Below, piece by piece: positions 8,863-18,069 of a stretch of DNA of 64,000 nucleotides. This DNA comes from Rhodanobacter sp. DHB23 (lineage in GTDB: Bacteria > Pseudomonadota > Gammaproteobacteria > Xanthomonadales > Rhodanobacteraceae). Under the pieces are notes generated by a model. It did no database searches. It was not told the origin of the DNA and worked only from the letters and a program-made list of their open reading frames with translations. Numbering within the stretch: position 1 is the first letter of the stretch; the number at the start of each line of letters is the position of its first letter. Made by a program: the position numbers and the translations under genes. The DNA lies in the NCBI RefSeq assembly GCF_014842975.1, contig NZ_JACYXK010000026.1, positions 248,001-312,000 on the forward strand. Direction: 5' to 3'.

Positions 8863-11800
8863 ATGGATGAAAGGGCCGCCGCCATAGACAAGCAAACGCA
8901 AAACCTCGCCCGCGCGCGGGCGTTGGTCGCGTGCTGCCTGCTGGCCGCCCTGGCATGGCTCGCCCCCGCCCTGGCCACCGCCGCGACGACGCCCTACGAG
9001 GCAGGCCGGAACTACATCCACAACTTCAGCCCCAGGAGCTACGGCGCCGGCGCGCAGAACTGGTCGCTGGCGCAGGATGGCCAGGGCGCGATCTACGTGG
9101 GCAACGACGACGGCACCCTGCTGATCTGGGACAGCACCCGCTGGCAGCGCATTACCGCGCCCAAGCACGCCACGGTGCGTTCGCTGGCGCGGGGCGCGGA
9201 CGGCCGCATGTACATGGGCACGGTGGGCGACCTGGGCTACCTGCAGCCGGACGCCACCGGGCAACTGGCCTTCGTGTCGCTGCGCGACAGGATCCCGCCC
9301 GGCGAACGCAACTTCGCCGACGTCTGGGCCACGCATGTCACGGCCGACGGGGTGGTCTTCGCCACGACGACGACGCTGTTCCGCTACCGCGGCGGCGCCA
9401 TGGAAACGTGGAAGCCGCCAACCTCCTTCCACACCAGCTTCGTGGTCGACGGCCGGTTGTACATCCGCGAGACGGGCGTGGGCCTGATGCGGCTGGACGG
9501 CGACAAGCTGGTGCTGGTGCCCGGGAGCGGGCGCTTTGCCGACGAGAGGATCTACGCGCTGCTGGCATGGCGCGGCCCGGGCGCACAGCCGGGCGACCTG
9601 CTGGCCGGCACGCGCAACCAGGGCTGGTTCGTCCTCCACGGCGGCACCTGGCGCCCCTGGGTCATCGAGGCCGACGCGGCGATCCGGCAGGGCCAGCTGT
9701 ACGACGCCATCCGGCTGGCCGATGGCCGGCTCGCCGTCGGCACGCTGCGCAGCGGCCTGCTCCTGCTCGACGCGCAGGGCCGCCTGTTGCGCACGCTGAC
9801 GCGCGACAGCGGCCTGTCCTCGAACGCGGTGCTGGCGCTGATGCAGGATCGCGAAGGCGGCCTGTGGGTTGCCGAAGGCTATGGCATCGCCCGCATCGAC
9901 ATCGGCTCGCCGCTGACCATCTACGACCGGATCAGCGGACTGCCGGGCAGCGTGCAGGCGCTGCACCGCCACGCCGGCACGCTCTACGCGGGATCCATCG
10001 AGGGCCTGTACCGACTCGTCGCGGGCACCAACCCCCATTTCGAGGAGATCCCGCAGGTGCCGGGAGTCATCTGGGGCTTCGCCGAGATCGGCGACCAGAT
10101 GCTGGTCGCCAGCGATGCCGGCGTGTTCGCCACGGCCGGCGGCGGCTTCCAGCAGTTGCTTGCCCCGCCGCAGGCGGAACTGGCGGCCCCGGCGCTTTCC
10201 CTGCGGCAGTCCACCACCGATCCCTCGCGCGTGTTCGTCGGCCGCCCGGACGGCGTCAGCACGCTGAAATACGAGGGCAGCCACTGGGTCGACGAGGGCC
10301 ACATCCCCGGCGTGCGGAACCAGGTGCGCACCATCCGGCAGGACGCGGCGGGCCATGTCTGGCTGAGCCTGTGGGGCGGCGGCGCGATCCGCCTGAGCCT
10401 GCCGCCGGACTGGCAGGGCCCGCGCGACCCGCGCCTCCCCAAGGTCGAGCGCTACGGCAACGAGGCCGGCCTGCCGGCCGAGCAGAACGACATCGTCGCC
10501 ATCAACGGCACGCTGCACTTCATCGCCGCGCACGGCATCTATCGTTTCGACGAGGGTGGCAACCGCTTCGTGCCCGACGCGGCGTTCGCCGGCCTGTTCC
10601 CGCATGGGCCGCCGCAGATCGATACGCTGCACCAGGGCCACGACGGCGGACTGTGGATGTATGCCGGCGCAGCCGCCGGCTCGAAGGAAGTCCGCCACGC
10701 CGTGCCTGCCGCCCAGGGCTGGCGCTGGCAGGCCGTGCCGCTGCAACCGCTGACGGGAACCAACATTTCCGTGTTCCTGGACGACGCCGACGGCACCGTG
10801 TGGATGGGCGGCGACGCCGGCCTGTTCCGCTACGAATCCACGCGCGCCATGCCGCGGGACGCGCAGTTGGCCACGCTGTTGCGCCGGGCGACCGGATCGG
10901 ACAACCGCGCGCTGTCCACCGACGCCCCGGCGGCGGCGGGGCCGCCCGAGATCCCCTGGGAACAGAACTCGATCCGCTTCGAGTTCGCCCTGCCCAGCTA
11001 CACCCTGTCCGACGCCACCCGCTACCAGGTATGGCTGCAGGGGCTGGATCACGGCTGGTCGCCGTGGAACGACAGCACCTACCGCGACTACACCAACCTG
11101 CCCGACGGCCTCTACCGCTTCCACGTGCGCGCGCGCAACGTGTACGGCCAGCAGGGCCGGGAGGCCACGTTCGCCTTCCGCATCCTGCCGCCGTGGTACC
11201 GCACGACCTGGGCCTGGCTGCTGTGGATCGCCTCGGCCACGCTGCTGCTGGGCCTGCTCATGCAGTGGCGCTCGGCCACGCTGCGCCGGCGCAACCGGGC
11301 GCTGGCCACCCTGGTGGCGCAGCGCACCGCCGAACTGGCGCAGGCCAACGAGGCATTGCAGCAGGCCAACGAGGCGCTCGCGCGGCAGGTCATGATCGAC
11401 CCGCTCACCGGCCTGAAGAACCGCCGCTACCTCAGCGAGCACATCGGGCCCGACCTGGCCAGCGCGCGGCGCTCCCACCAGCACGCCCGGCAGCATGGCC
11501 AGCCGCCCATGCACCTGCTGTTCCTGATGGTGGACATCGACCACTTCAAGCGGATCAACGACACCTGGGGCCACTCCAGCGGCGACCGCGTGCTGCAGCA
11601 GTTCCGCGACCTGCTGCTGTCGGCCACCCGCGGCGCCGACACGCCCGTGCGCATGGGCGGCGAGGAGTTCCTGATCGTGGCCCGCTCCGCCCCGGCGGAC
11701 GCCGGGCCGCTGTTCGCCGAACGCATCCGCGCGACCGTGGCCGCCGCGCGCTTCGACCTCGGCGACGGCCAGCACGTGCAGCTCACCTGCTCGATCGGCT

Positions 11801-12057
11801 TTGCCAACTACCCGTTCTTCGCCAGCGAACTGGAAAAGCTGCACTGGGAGCAGGTGGTGAACCTCGCCGACGAATGCCTGTACGCCGCCAAGCGGCAAGG
11901 CCGCAATGCCTGGGTCGGCGTGCCCCCGGTGACCTCGCCGCCGCCGGGCAACGTGGTCGACGCCCTGCGCGAGGCGCTCGCCCGCCTGCCCGGGCCAGGG
12001 CCGCTTCCCGTCCTGGCGTCGTGGGTCCGCAACGACCCGCCGGAAGCCCTGAAGTGA
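8863..12057 (+). CDS. Two-component-regulator-propeller diguanylate cyclase
   Basis: A 1064-residue membrane sensor that should make cyclic di-GMP from two GTP. Order: N-terminal hydrophobic segment (about 20-42), a large periplasmic beta-propeller region (about 45-690) with repeats of the type GLSSNAVLALMQDREGGLWV, a Y_Y_Y domain (about 700-775, FEFALPSYTLSDATRYQVWL onward), a transmembrane helix (TTWAWLLWIASATLLLGLL), a short coiled coil (AQRTAELAQANEALQQANEA) and a GGDEF domain. The active site reads GGEEF at 932-936, and RGAD at 923-926, exactly five residues before it, is an intact inhibitory I-site. ATG 8863 has GAGGG just upstream. The signal sensed is unknown. It lies 40 bases upstream of an HD-GYP-like gene, a probable partner. 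Confidence 0.93.
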   Translation: MDERAAAIDKQTQNLARARALVACCLLAALAWLAPALATAATTPYEAGRNYIHNFSPRSYGAGAQNWSLAQDGQGAIYVGNDDGTLLIWDSTRWQRITAPKHATVRSLARGADGRMYMGTVGDLGYLQPDATGQLAFVSLRDRIPPGERNFADVWATHVTADGVVFATTTTLFRYRGGAMETWKPPTSFHTSFVVDGRLYIRETGVGLMRLDGDKLVLVPGSGRFADERIYALLAWRGPGAQPGDLLAGTRNQGWFVLHGGTWRPWVIEADAAIRQGQLYDAIRLADGRLAVGTLRSGLLLLDAQGRLLRTLTRDSGLSSNAVLALMQDREGGLWVAEGYGIARIDIGSPLTIYDRISGLPGSVQALHRHAGTLYAGSIEGLYRLVAGTNPHFEEIPQVPGVIWGFAEIGDQMLVASDAGVFATAGGGFQQLLAPPQAELAAPALSLRQSTTDPSRVFVGRPDGVSTLKYEGSHWVDEGHIPGVRNQVRTIRQDAAGHVWLSLWGGGAIRLSLPPDWQGPRDPRLPKVERYGNEAGLPAEQNDIVAINGTLHFIAAHGIYRFDEGGNRFVPDAAFAGLFPHGPPQIDTLHQGHDGGLWMYAGAAAGSKEVRHAVPAAQGWRWQAVPLQPLTGTNISVFLDDADGTVWMGGDAGLFRYESTRAMPRDAQLATLLRRATGSDNRALSTDAPAAAGPPEIPWEQNSIRFEFALPSYTLSDATRYQVWLQGLDHGWSPWNDSTYRDYTNLPDGLYRFHVRARNVYGQQGREATFAFRILPPWYRTTWAWLLWIASATLLLGLLMQWRSATLRRRNRALATLVAQRTAELAQANEALQQANEALARQVMIDPLTGLKNRRYLSEHIGPDLASARRSHQHARQHGQPPMHLLFLMVDIDHFKRINDTWGHSSGDRVLQQFRDLLLSATRGADTPVRMGGEEFLIVARSAPADAGPLFAERIRATVAAARFDLGDGQHVQLTCSIGFANYPFFASELEKLHWEQVVNLADECLYAAKRQGRNAWVGVPPVTSPPPGNVVDALREALARLPGPGPLPVLASWVRNDPPEALK

Positions 12058-12097
12058 ACACCCTCCACGCCACCGCAACCGAACCGAAGGAGCAGCC

Positions 12098-13225
12098 GTG
12101 CCGCGGCGTCCCATCGACACTAGCGAGCTGATCGTCGGCCGCCCCATGCGCTTCAACGCCTACGACGCGCGGGGCAAGCTGCTGCTGTGCTCCGGCCAGG
12201 TCATCGCCAGCGATGCGCTGCGCGACCTGCTGCTGCAGCACGGCATGTTCTACGGCTCCGAGGAGGAATGCCGCGGCCCCTTGCCGCTGGAGCCGCTGGA
12301 ACCGCAGCCGTCGCCGCTGGCGCGCGTGCTGGGCGCACGCCGCAGCCTGCATGCCTTGCTGTCCGATCCCGCACCGGCGGATTTCCCTGCCGCGCTGGCG
12401 GACATCGCCATCCAGGTGCGCGTCGCCTGCGAGGTCAACCCCGAGGTGGCGCTGGCCAGCGCCCTGCTGTGCGTCAAGGGCCCCTACAGCAGCCGTCACG
12501 CGGTGAACGTGGCGATCGCCTGCCAGATCACCGGCATGGCGCTGGAGTTCGATGCCGGCGAACTGGCTTCCACCGTCCGTGCCGCCCTGACGATGAACAT
12601 CGGCATGTCCGCCCTGCAGGACGAACTCGCCGCGCACAAGGGTTCGCTCACCGCTGCCCAGAAGGCGGCGGTGCGCGGGCACTGCGAACTCGGCGTGGCG
12701 CGCCTGCGCGAACTCGGCATCGACGACGCCACCTGGCTGGATGCCGTGCGCGACCACCACGAACGCGGCGACGGCAGCGGCTACCCCGCCGGCAAGCACG
12801 GCGCGGAAATCGGCCAGGCCGCGCGCCTGCTGGCGATGGCGGACGTGTACTGCGCGCGCATCGTCGGCCGCGACCACCGCTCGCCGCTGCAGCCGAAACA
12901 GGCGCTGCGCTGGCTGTTCCTCAACGAGAACGCCGTGCTGGACGAACAACTGGCCCGGGTGTTCATCAAGACGCTGGGCGTCTATCCGCCCGGCACCGGC
13001 GTACGCCTGCGCAACGGCTCGGTCGCGATCGTGGTCCAGCGCGGCAACGCCGGCCACCAGCCCGTGGTGGCCTCGCTCACCACCCCGGAAGGCCTGCGCC
13101 TGGCTTCGCCGATCCGGCGCAGCGGCGACGCGGAATCGCACGGCATCGTCGAGGTGGCGAACCTGTGGAACCTGAACCTCGACGTGAGCATGGAAGCGCT
13201 GTGGGGGGCCGACGCGGCGGACTGA
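12098..13225 (+). CDS. HD-GYP-type protein with degenerate HD metal site
   Basis: A 375-residue protein that follows the GGDEF gene by 40 bases; the GTG start at 12098 has AAGGAG at 12087-12092. Residues about 130-270 resemble an HD-GYP c-di-GMP phosphodiesterase: SRHAVNVAIACQ, then DHHERGDGSGYPAG, MADVYCARIVGR and a C-terminal FIKTLGVYPPGTGVRLRNG, which is the usual tail of such proteins. However, where active members have the HDIGK motif this protein reads MNIGM, losing the His-Asp metal ligands. It may therefore bind rather than degrade c-di-GMP, or retain activity through another arrangement; this is inference. The N-terminal 125 residues resemble the region found before HD-GYP domains in related gammaproteobacteria. 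Cytoplasmic. Confidence 0.85.
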   Translation: MPRRPIDTSELIVGRPMRFNAYDARGKLLLCSGQVIASDALRDLLLQHGMFYGSEEECRGPLPLEPLEPQPSPLARVLGARRSLHALLSDPAPADFPAALADIAIQVRVACEVNPEVALASALLCVKGPYSSRHAVNVAIACQITGMALEFDAGELASTVRAALTMNIGMSALQDELAAHKGSLTAAQKAAVRGHCELGVARLRELGIDDATWLDAVRDHHERGDGSGYPAGKHGAEIGQAARLLAMADVYCARIVGRDHRSPLQPKQALRWLFLNENAVLDEQLARVFIKTLGVYPPGTGVRLRNGSVAIVVQRGNAGHQPVVASLTTPEGLRLASPIRRSGDAESHGIVEVANLWNLNLDVSMEALWGADAAD

Positions 13226-13264
13226 GGCTTGCCGCGGTGGCGTACCTGCGCCGCGCGCCGGCGC

Positions 13265-15886
13265 CTAGCCCAGCCGTTCCAGCAACGCCTGCCGCAATCC
13301 CTGTTGCCGTGCTTCGTCCAGCGGCGCGTCATGGCGGTCGGTGAGCTGGAAGAAATCCTCCACGCGCTCGCCGAAGGTGGCGATGCGGGCATCGTGCACG
13401 CGCACGTCGCAGGCCACCAGCACCTGCGCCACCGCGGCCAGCAGGCCCGGGCGGTCGCTGCATACCAGGGCCATGCGCGTGCGGCCGCCGTCCTGCCGGA
13501 AGTCGATGCGCGGCGGCATCTGGAAGTGCTTCAGCTGGCGCGACATGCTGCGCCGGGGCGGCAGGATCTGCCCGCCCTGCGCCAGCGCGCGATGCATGCG
13601 CTGGCGCAGTTCTTCCGCGCGGTCCGCGTTGGCCGGTTGCTGGCCGTCCGCCTCCAGCAGCAGGAAGGTGTCCATCGCCATGCCGGCGCTGGAACCGAGG
13701 ATGCGCGCTTCCACCACCGAGAAGTGCAGCCGGTCCAGCATCGCGGTGACGCTGGCGAACAGGCCGTCGCGGTCGGGCGTGCAGACGAACAGCTCGGTGC
13801 TGCCGCGCACCGACAGCGGGTGCACGGCGACCAGCGGCCACGCGCCGTCCGCGCGCACGATCGCCGCGGTCTGCCAGGCGATCTGTTCCGGGCGATGGCG
13901 CAGGAAACTGGATGCCGGGAACACGCCCCACGCGCGCTCGGCCGTCGCCGCTGCGATGCCCTCGTCCTGCAGCAGGATCAGCGCCTGCGCGCGGCAGGCG
14001 TCGATGCGTGCCGCGGCGTCGTGGCCCGGCCGCGTATCGCTGCGCAACGCCTGCCGCGCGGCCGCGTAGAGGTCGGCCAGCAGGCGGTCCTTCCAGCCGT
14101 TCCACAGCTTCGGGCTGGTGCCGATGATGTCGGCCACGGTGAGCAGGTAGAGCCGTCCCAGCCGCTCGCGGTCGCCCACGGCGTCGGTGAACTTGCGCAC
14201 CACCTCGGGATCGGTGATGTCCTGCCGCTGCGCGGTGGTGCTCATCAGGAGGTGCCAGCGCACCAGCCACGCCACCCGCTCGCCGTCGGCAGCGGGCAGG
14301 CCCAGCCTGGCGCAGAACGCGCGCGCGTCGTCCTCGCCCAGTACGGAATGGTCGCCGCCGCGGCCCTTGGCGATGTCGTGGAACAGGCCGGCCAGCAGCA
14401 TCAGCTCCGGCTGACCCAGGCTGGCCCAGACGTCGCAGGCGACGGGGAATTCGCGGCGTGCATCGGGATCGGCGAAGCGCGCCATCTGGCGCAGCACGCG
14501 CAGCGTGTGCTCGTCCACCGTATAGACGTGGAACAGGTCGTACTGCATGCGCCCGAACACCTTGCCGAACGCCGGCAGGATCGCGGCGAGCAGGCCGTGC
14601 CGGTTCATCCGCCACAGCGCGTCCACCGCCGGCGCGCCGCGCCTGAGCAGGCGCAGGAAGGCCGCCAGCACCGCGGGATCGTCGGCCAGCCTGCCGTCGT
14701 GCTGCGCAGTGGCCTGGTGGATGCGCCGCATGGTGTCGGCGGAGAAGCCGATCAGACCCGGCTCGTCCAGCCTCGCGATGAAGATTTCCACCAGCGCCGC
14801 CGGCCGCCGCGTGAACAGTTCGGGATCGCGCGCCGCCAGCCGCGTGCCGTGGCGCACGAAGTCCTCGCCCACCGGCTTCGCCTCGCCCGCCGGCTCCAGC
14901 AGTTCGACGAAGCGCTCGGCGATCTGCACGCCCAGCCGCTCCACCTGGCTGGCCGCGCGGTAGTAGCCCTGCATGAACTGCTCGACGCCGAGGTTCTTCT
15001 CGTGCTCGTCCTCGAAGCCCAGCCGTACCGCCAGTGCGCGCTGGTAGTCGAACAGCAGGCGCTCTTCCGGCCGGCCCGCCTCCTGGTGCAAGGCCCAGCG
15101 ATAGCGCCGCAGCGTGGTTTCGGCGTCGCACAGGCTGGCGCGCTCGGCGGGATCGAGCAGGCCCGCGTCCTGCATCGCCTCGAAGCCGCCGGCATGCGCC
15201 AGCCGGCGGCCCAGCCAGCGCAGCGAATCCAGCGTGCGCAAGCCGCCGGGGCCGTCCTTGAGGTTGGGCTCGAGGTTGCTGGAAGTGTCGTTGTGGCGCG
15301 CGTGCCGGGCATCGCGCTCGGCCAGGCGCGCGGCGAGGTAGTCGCGCGGCGGCCACAGCGCAGGATCGTCCACGATGGCGCGCAGCGTGGCTTCCAGGGC
15401 CGCATCGCCCGCCATCCACTGCGCATCGAGCAGGCTGGTGAACACGCTGGCGTCCTCGGCGGCCAGGGCGCGGCACTGCGCCGGCGCGCGCACCGCGTGG
15501 CCCACCTTGAGGCCCACGTCCCACAGCGTGGCGAAGCACTGCTCCAGCGCACGCAGGCGTGCCGGCTCGGGGCGCTCGGCCAGCACCAGCAGGTCCACGT
15601 CGGAATGCGGGAACAGCATGCCGCGGCCGAAGCCGCCCACCGCGAACAGTGCCGCGCCGCTCACCTCGCCCAGGCAGGCCATCCACACGTGCACGACGAT
15701 GCGCGCCACCGCCTCGGCGCGCCGGCGCGCCAGCACGCTGGCGTCCGCCCCATCGCGGAAAGCCGTGGCCAGGTCGCGCCCCACGTCACCCAGCAACTGC
15801 CGCAGCGCGCGCCGCGCATCGACGGACACGCCCGAGCGCGGCACGGCCTGCGGCAGGCGCGGCAAGGGAGGAAGCGCAACGCTCAT
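13265..15886 (-). CDS. glnD: [Protein-PII] uridylyltransferase / uridylyl-removing enzyme
   Basis: GlnD senses glutamine and adds or removes UMP on PII proteins (GlnB/GlnK), thereby controlling nitrogen assimilation. The 873-residue protein shows all domains: nucleotidyltransferase with GGFGRGMLFPHSDVD (84-98), the LEPNLKDGPGGLRTLDSLRW helix region, an HD domain for de-uridylylation with AGLFHDIAKGRGGDHS near residue 480, and two C-terminal ACT domains (STELFVCTPDRDGLFASVTA and TRMALVCSDRPGLLAAVAQV) that bind glutamine. The start at 15886 (MSVALPPLPR) is chosen over one 14 codons upstream because conserved sequence begins later in either case. It is 123 bases downstream of map, the usual gammaproteobacterial order. 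Confidence 0.97.
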   Translation of the reverse strand: MSVALPPLPRLPQAVPRSGVSVDARRALRQLLGDVGRDLATAFRDGADASVLARRRAEAVARIVVHVWMACLGEVSGAALFAVGGFGRGMLFPHSDVDLLVLAERPEPARLRALEQCFATLWDVGLKVGHAVRAPAQCRALAAEDASVFTSLLDAQWMAGDAALEATLRAIVDDPALWPPRDYLAARLAERDARHARHNDTSSNLEPNLKDGPGGLRTLDSLRWLGRRLAHAGGFEAMQDAGLLDPAERASLCDAETTLRRYRWALHQEAGRPEERLLFDYQRALAVRLGFEDEHEKNLGVEQFMQGYYRAASQVERLGVQIAERFVELLEPAGEAKPVGEDFVRHGTRLAARDPELFTRRPAALVEIFIARLDEPGLIGFSADTMRRIHQATAQHDGRLADDPAVLAAFLRLLRRGAPAVDALWRMNRHGLLAAILPAFGKVFGRMQYDLFHVYTVDEHTLRVLRQMARFADPDARREFPVACDVWASLGQPELMLLAGLFHDIAKGRGGDHSVLGEDDARAFCARLGLPAADGERVAWLVRWHLLMSTTAQRQDITDPEVVRKFTDAVGDRERLGRLYLLTVADIIGTSPKLWNGWKDRLLADLYAAARQALRSDTRPGHDAAARIDACRAQALILLQDEGIAAATAERAWGVFPASSFLRHRPEQIAWQTAAIVRADGAWPLVAVHPLSVRGSTELFVCTPDRDGLFASVTAMLDRLHFSVVEARILGSSAGMAMDTFLLLEADGQQPANADRAEELRQRMHRALAQGGQILPPRRSMSRQLKHFQMPPRIDFRQDGGRTRMALVCSDRPGLLAAVAQVLVACDVRVHDARIATFGERVEDFFQLTDRHDAPLDEARQQGLRQALLERLG

Positions 15887-15974
15887 CGGCGGATTCGGGG
15901 CGACGGGAAGGAACTGCCAGTCTGCCACGCCGCATCGATCACATGCCGCACACTGGCGACACCGCCGCCCTCTA

Positions 15975-16005
15975 CGAATCCCGAATCCCTACTCCCGGAT
16001 CCCGG
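15975..16005. repeat. Short CGAATCCC/CGGATCCC repeat between map and glnD
   Basis: A small run of CGAATCCCGAATCCC-type units lies directly downstream of the map stop codon, in the map-glnD gap. The same kind of unit appears at 34076-34106 and 34171-34204 around the ybeZ-ybeY junction. Confidence 0.5.
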
Positions 16006-16009
16006 CTCT

Positions 16010-16774
16010 TCAGGCATCCGGCCAGGGCGTGAGGATCTCGAAGCCGTCGGCTGTGACCGCGATGGTGTGCTCCCACTGCGCGGAGAGCGAATGGTCCTTG
16101 GTGACCACGGTCCAGCCGTCGGGCAGCTGCTTGGTCTGCGGCTTGCCGGCGTTGACCATCGGCTCGACGGTGAAGGTCATGCCTTCCTTCAGCTCCACGC
16201 CGGTGCCGGGCTTGCCGTAGTGCAGCACCTGCGGCTCGTCGTGGTAGACCTTGCCGATGCCGTGGCCGCAGTACTCGCGCACGATGGAGAAGCCGGCCGC
16301 CTCGGCATGCTGCTGGATCGCATGGCCGACGTCGCCCAGCGTGGCGCCGGGACGCACCGCGCGGATGCCGCGCATCATCGCCTCGTGGGCGGTCTCCACC
16401 AGCCGCCTGGCCAGCACCGAGGGCGTGCCCACGAAGTACATGCGGCTGGTGTCGCCGTGCCAGCCGTCCTTGATCACGGTGACGTCGAGGTTGACGATGT
16501 CGCCGTCCTTCAGCACCTTGCCCGGGCTGGGGATGCCGTGGCAGATCACGTGGTTGACCGAGGTGCACAGCGTCTTCGGGAAGCCGTGGTAGCCCACGTT
16601 GGCCGGCACCGCCTGCTGCACGTTGACGATGTGCTCGTAGGCCAGCCGGTCCAGCTCCTCGGTGGTGACGCCGGGCTTGACGTGCTCCTTGAGCATCGCC
16701 AGCACCTCGGCGGCCAGCTTGCCGGCCTCGCGCATGCCTTCGAGGTCTTTCGGGGATTTCAACGTGATGGCCAT
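16010..16774 (-). CDS. map: Type I methionine aminopeptidase
   Basis: Removes the initiator Met from nascent proteins. The 254-residue protein aligns with E. coli Map without gaps at the catalytic positions: Asp97 (VNLDVTV), Asp108 (WHGDTS), His171 (EYCGHGIGK), Glu204 (TVEPMV) and Glu235 (QWEHTI) are all present at the same numbers, as is the substrate His79 (VICHGIP). The start at 16774 (MAITLKSPKDLEGMREAG) is the family start. It is divergent from rpsB with a 315-base gap, as in E. coli, and leads into glnD. Essential in most bacteria. Confidence 0.98.
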   Translation of the reverse strand: MAITLKSPKDLEGMREAGKLAAEVLAMLKEHVKPGVTTEELDRLAYEHIVNVQQAVPANVGYHGFPKTLCTSVNHVICHGIPSPGKVLKDGDIVNLDVTVIKDGWHGDTSRMYFVGTPSVLARRLVETAHEAMMRGIRAVRPGATLGDVGHAIQQHAEAAGFSIVREYCGHGIGKVYHDEPQVLHYGKPGTGVELKEGMTFTVEPMVNAGKPQTKQLPDGWTVVTKDHSLSAQWEHTIAVTADGFEILTPWPDA

Positions 16775-16831
16775 ATGGGGAACCCAGATGGCGGCAGTAC
16801 CCGGCCGATCAACCCGGCCCCAGCAGGCAGC

Positions 16832-16861
16832 TTGCCGCCGCGCCGGCGTACCGGCTACAAT
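16832..16861 (+). promoter_or_regulatory. Candidate sigma-70 promoter for rpsB-tsf
   Basis: TTGCCG (16832-16837) and TACAAT (16856-16861) are separated by 18 bases and point toward rpsB. Transcription would begin near 16868 and give a leader of about 220 bases, in keeping with a long regulated leader. Inferred from the consensus only. Confidence 0.45.
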
Positions 16862-17024
16862 CTCACAGTTTTGCAGGCCGTCCTCGAGCTTTTCGGGCGG
16901 CGCGCACTGCAAGGCGAAACGGGATTGTAACCGCGCCGCGGCAGCATCCCAAACCCAACGCCACACACGCATCGGCACCGTTCTTCGGGGTGCCGCGCGC
17001 AGCGTTCGCTGCCGCGGTCGAAGC

Positions 17025-17089
17025 CGGGGATGCGTGGAGGTCCCAACCCCCGGGCCACATGAAAAGGCCCAATGTTAAGGAGTTACACC
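17025..17089 (+). promoter_or_regulatory. rpsB leader with S2-type autoregulatory element
   Basis: The stretch GGGGATGCGTGGAGGTCCC at 17026-17044, followed by AACCCCCGGG, closely resembles the conserved part of the E. coli rpsB leader (GATACGTGGAGGCATAACCCC, recalled from memory). There ribosomal protein S2 represses its own operon. The ribosome binding site TAAGGAG lies at 17076-17082. The rest of the 315-base gap between map and rpsB shows no gene. Confidence 0.6.
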
Positions 17090-17965
17090 ATGGCTCAAGT
17101 CACCATGCGCGAAATGCTCGAAGCCGGCGTGCATTTCGGTCACCAGACCCGTTACTGGAATCCGAAGATGGGTCCGTACATCTTCGGCGCCCGCGGCAAG
17201 ATCCACATCATCAACCTCGAGAAGACCCTGCCGCTGTTCACCGACGCGATGAACTTCCTGTCGGGTCTGGCGCAGAAGCGCGGCACCATCCTGTTCGTGG
17301 GCACCAAGCGCTCCGCCCGCGAGGCGCTGGCCGAGGAAGCCTCGCGCGCCGGCATGCCCTTCGTCACCGCGCGCTGGCTGGGCGGCATGCTCACCAACTT
17401 CCGCACCGTGAAGCAATCGGTGGCCAAGCTCAAGGAGCTGGAAGCGGCCGAGACCGACGGCAGCTTCGAGAAGCTGGTCAAGCACGAAGTGCTGGCCCGC
17501 CGTCGCGAGCGCGAGAAGCTGCAGAACTCGCTGGGCGGCATCAAGAACATGAATCGCCTGCCCGACGCGCTGTTCGTGATCGACATCGGCCACGAAGACA
17601 TCGCCGTGCAGGAAGCCCGCAAGCTGGGCATCCCGGTGGTGGCGGTGGTCGACACCAACTACAACCCGGAGCTGGTGGATTACGCGATCCCCGGCAACGA
17701 CGACGCGATCCGCGCGATCCAGCTGTACGCCCGCGCCGCCGCCGATTCGATCCTGGAAGGCAAGGCTGCCGCGCCGGCTGCTGCCCAGGGCGACGCCGAC
17801 GAGTTCGTCGAGCTGGACGAGGAAGGCAACCCGGTCGCGAAGGCCGAGCGCAGCGAGCGCAAGCCCGCCCCGCGCCGCGAGCGTGACGCCGCCCCCCGCA
17901 AGGGCGCCGGTGCACCGCGCCGTGACGGTGGCCGCGAAGGCCGCGCCCCGCGCGACGCCAAGTAA
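17090..17965 (+). CDS. rpsB: 30S ribosomal protein S2
   Basis: Structural protein of the small ribosomal subunit. The start is fixed by TAAGGAG eight bases before ATG 17090 and by the family N-terminus [20 protein letters not shown]. Conserved blocks include [36 protein letters not shown] and [20 protein letters not shown]. At 291 residues it is about 50 longer than E. coli S2 (241). The extra sequence is a C-terminal tail (about 245-291) rich in Arg, Pro, Ala, Glu and Asp, probably disordered and basic. Such tails occur in this order of bacteria. It is followed by tsf after 104 bases. Confidence 0.98.
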   Translation: MAQVTMREMLEAGVHFGHQTRYWNPKMGPYIFGARGKIHIINLEKTLPLFTDAMNFLSGLAQKRGTILFVGTKRSAREALAEEASRAGMPFVTARWLGGMLTNFRTVKQSVAKLKELEAAETDGSFEKLVKHEVLARRREREKLQNSLGGIKNMNRLPDALFVIDIGHEDIAVQEARKLGIPVVAVVDTNYNPELVDYAIPGNDDAIRAIQLYARAAADSILEGKAAAPAAAQGDADEFVELDEEGNPVAKAERSERKPAPRRERDAAPRKGAGAPRRDGGREGRAPRDAK

Positions 17966-18069
17966 GGCGATGTGACGGCGGGCAACCGCCGTCACAGTGA
18001 CAACGACAAGGCCCATCCCGGCGTCGTGGCGCGATCCGTCACGACGCCTCAAGCATTCGAGGAATACCG

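Noticed and set aside
8788-12156. A 1122-codon open frame on the minus strand opposite the propeller-GGDEF gene
   Set aside because: Its translation is low in family motifs and rich in Arg, Ala, Gly and His, as expected for the antisense of a GC-rich gene; the plus-strand protein has a full set of domains.
13229-16930. A 1233-codon open frame on the plus strand across glnD and map
   Set aside because: It runs antisense through two clearly real genes and shows only low-complexity His/Gln/Ala/Arg sequence.
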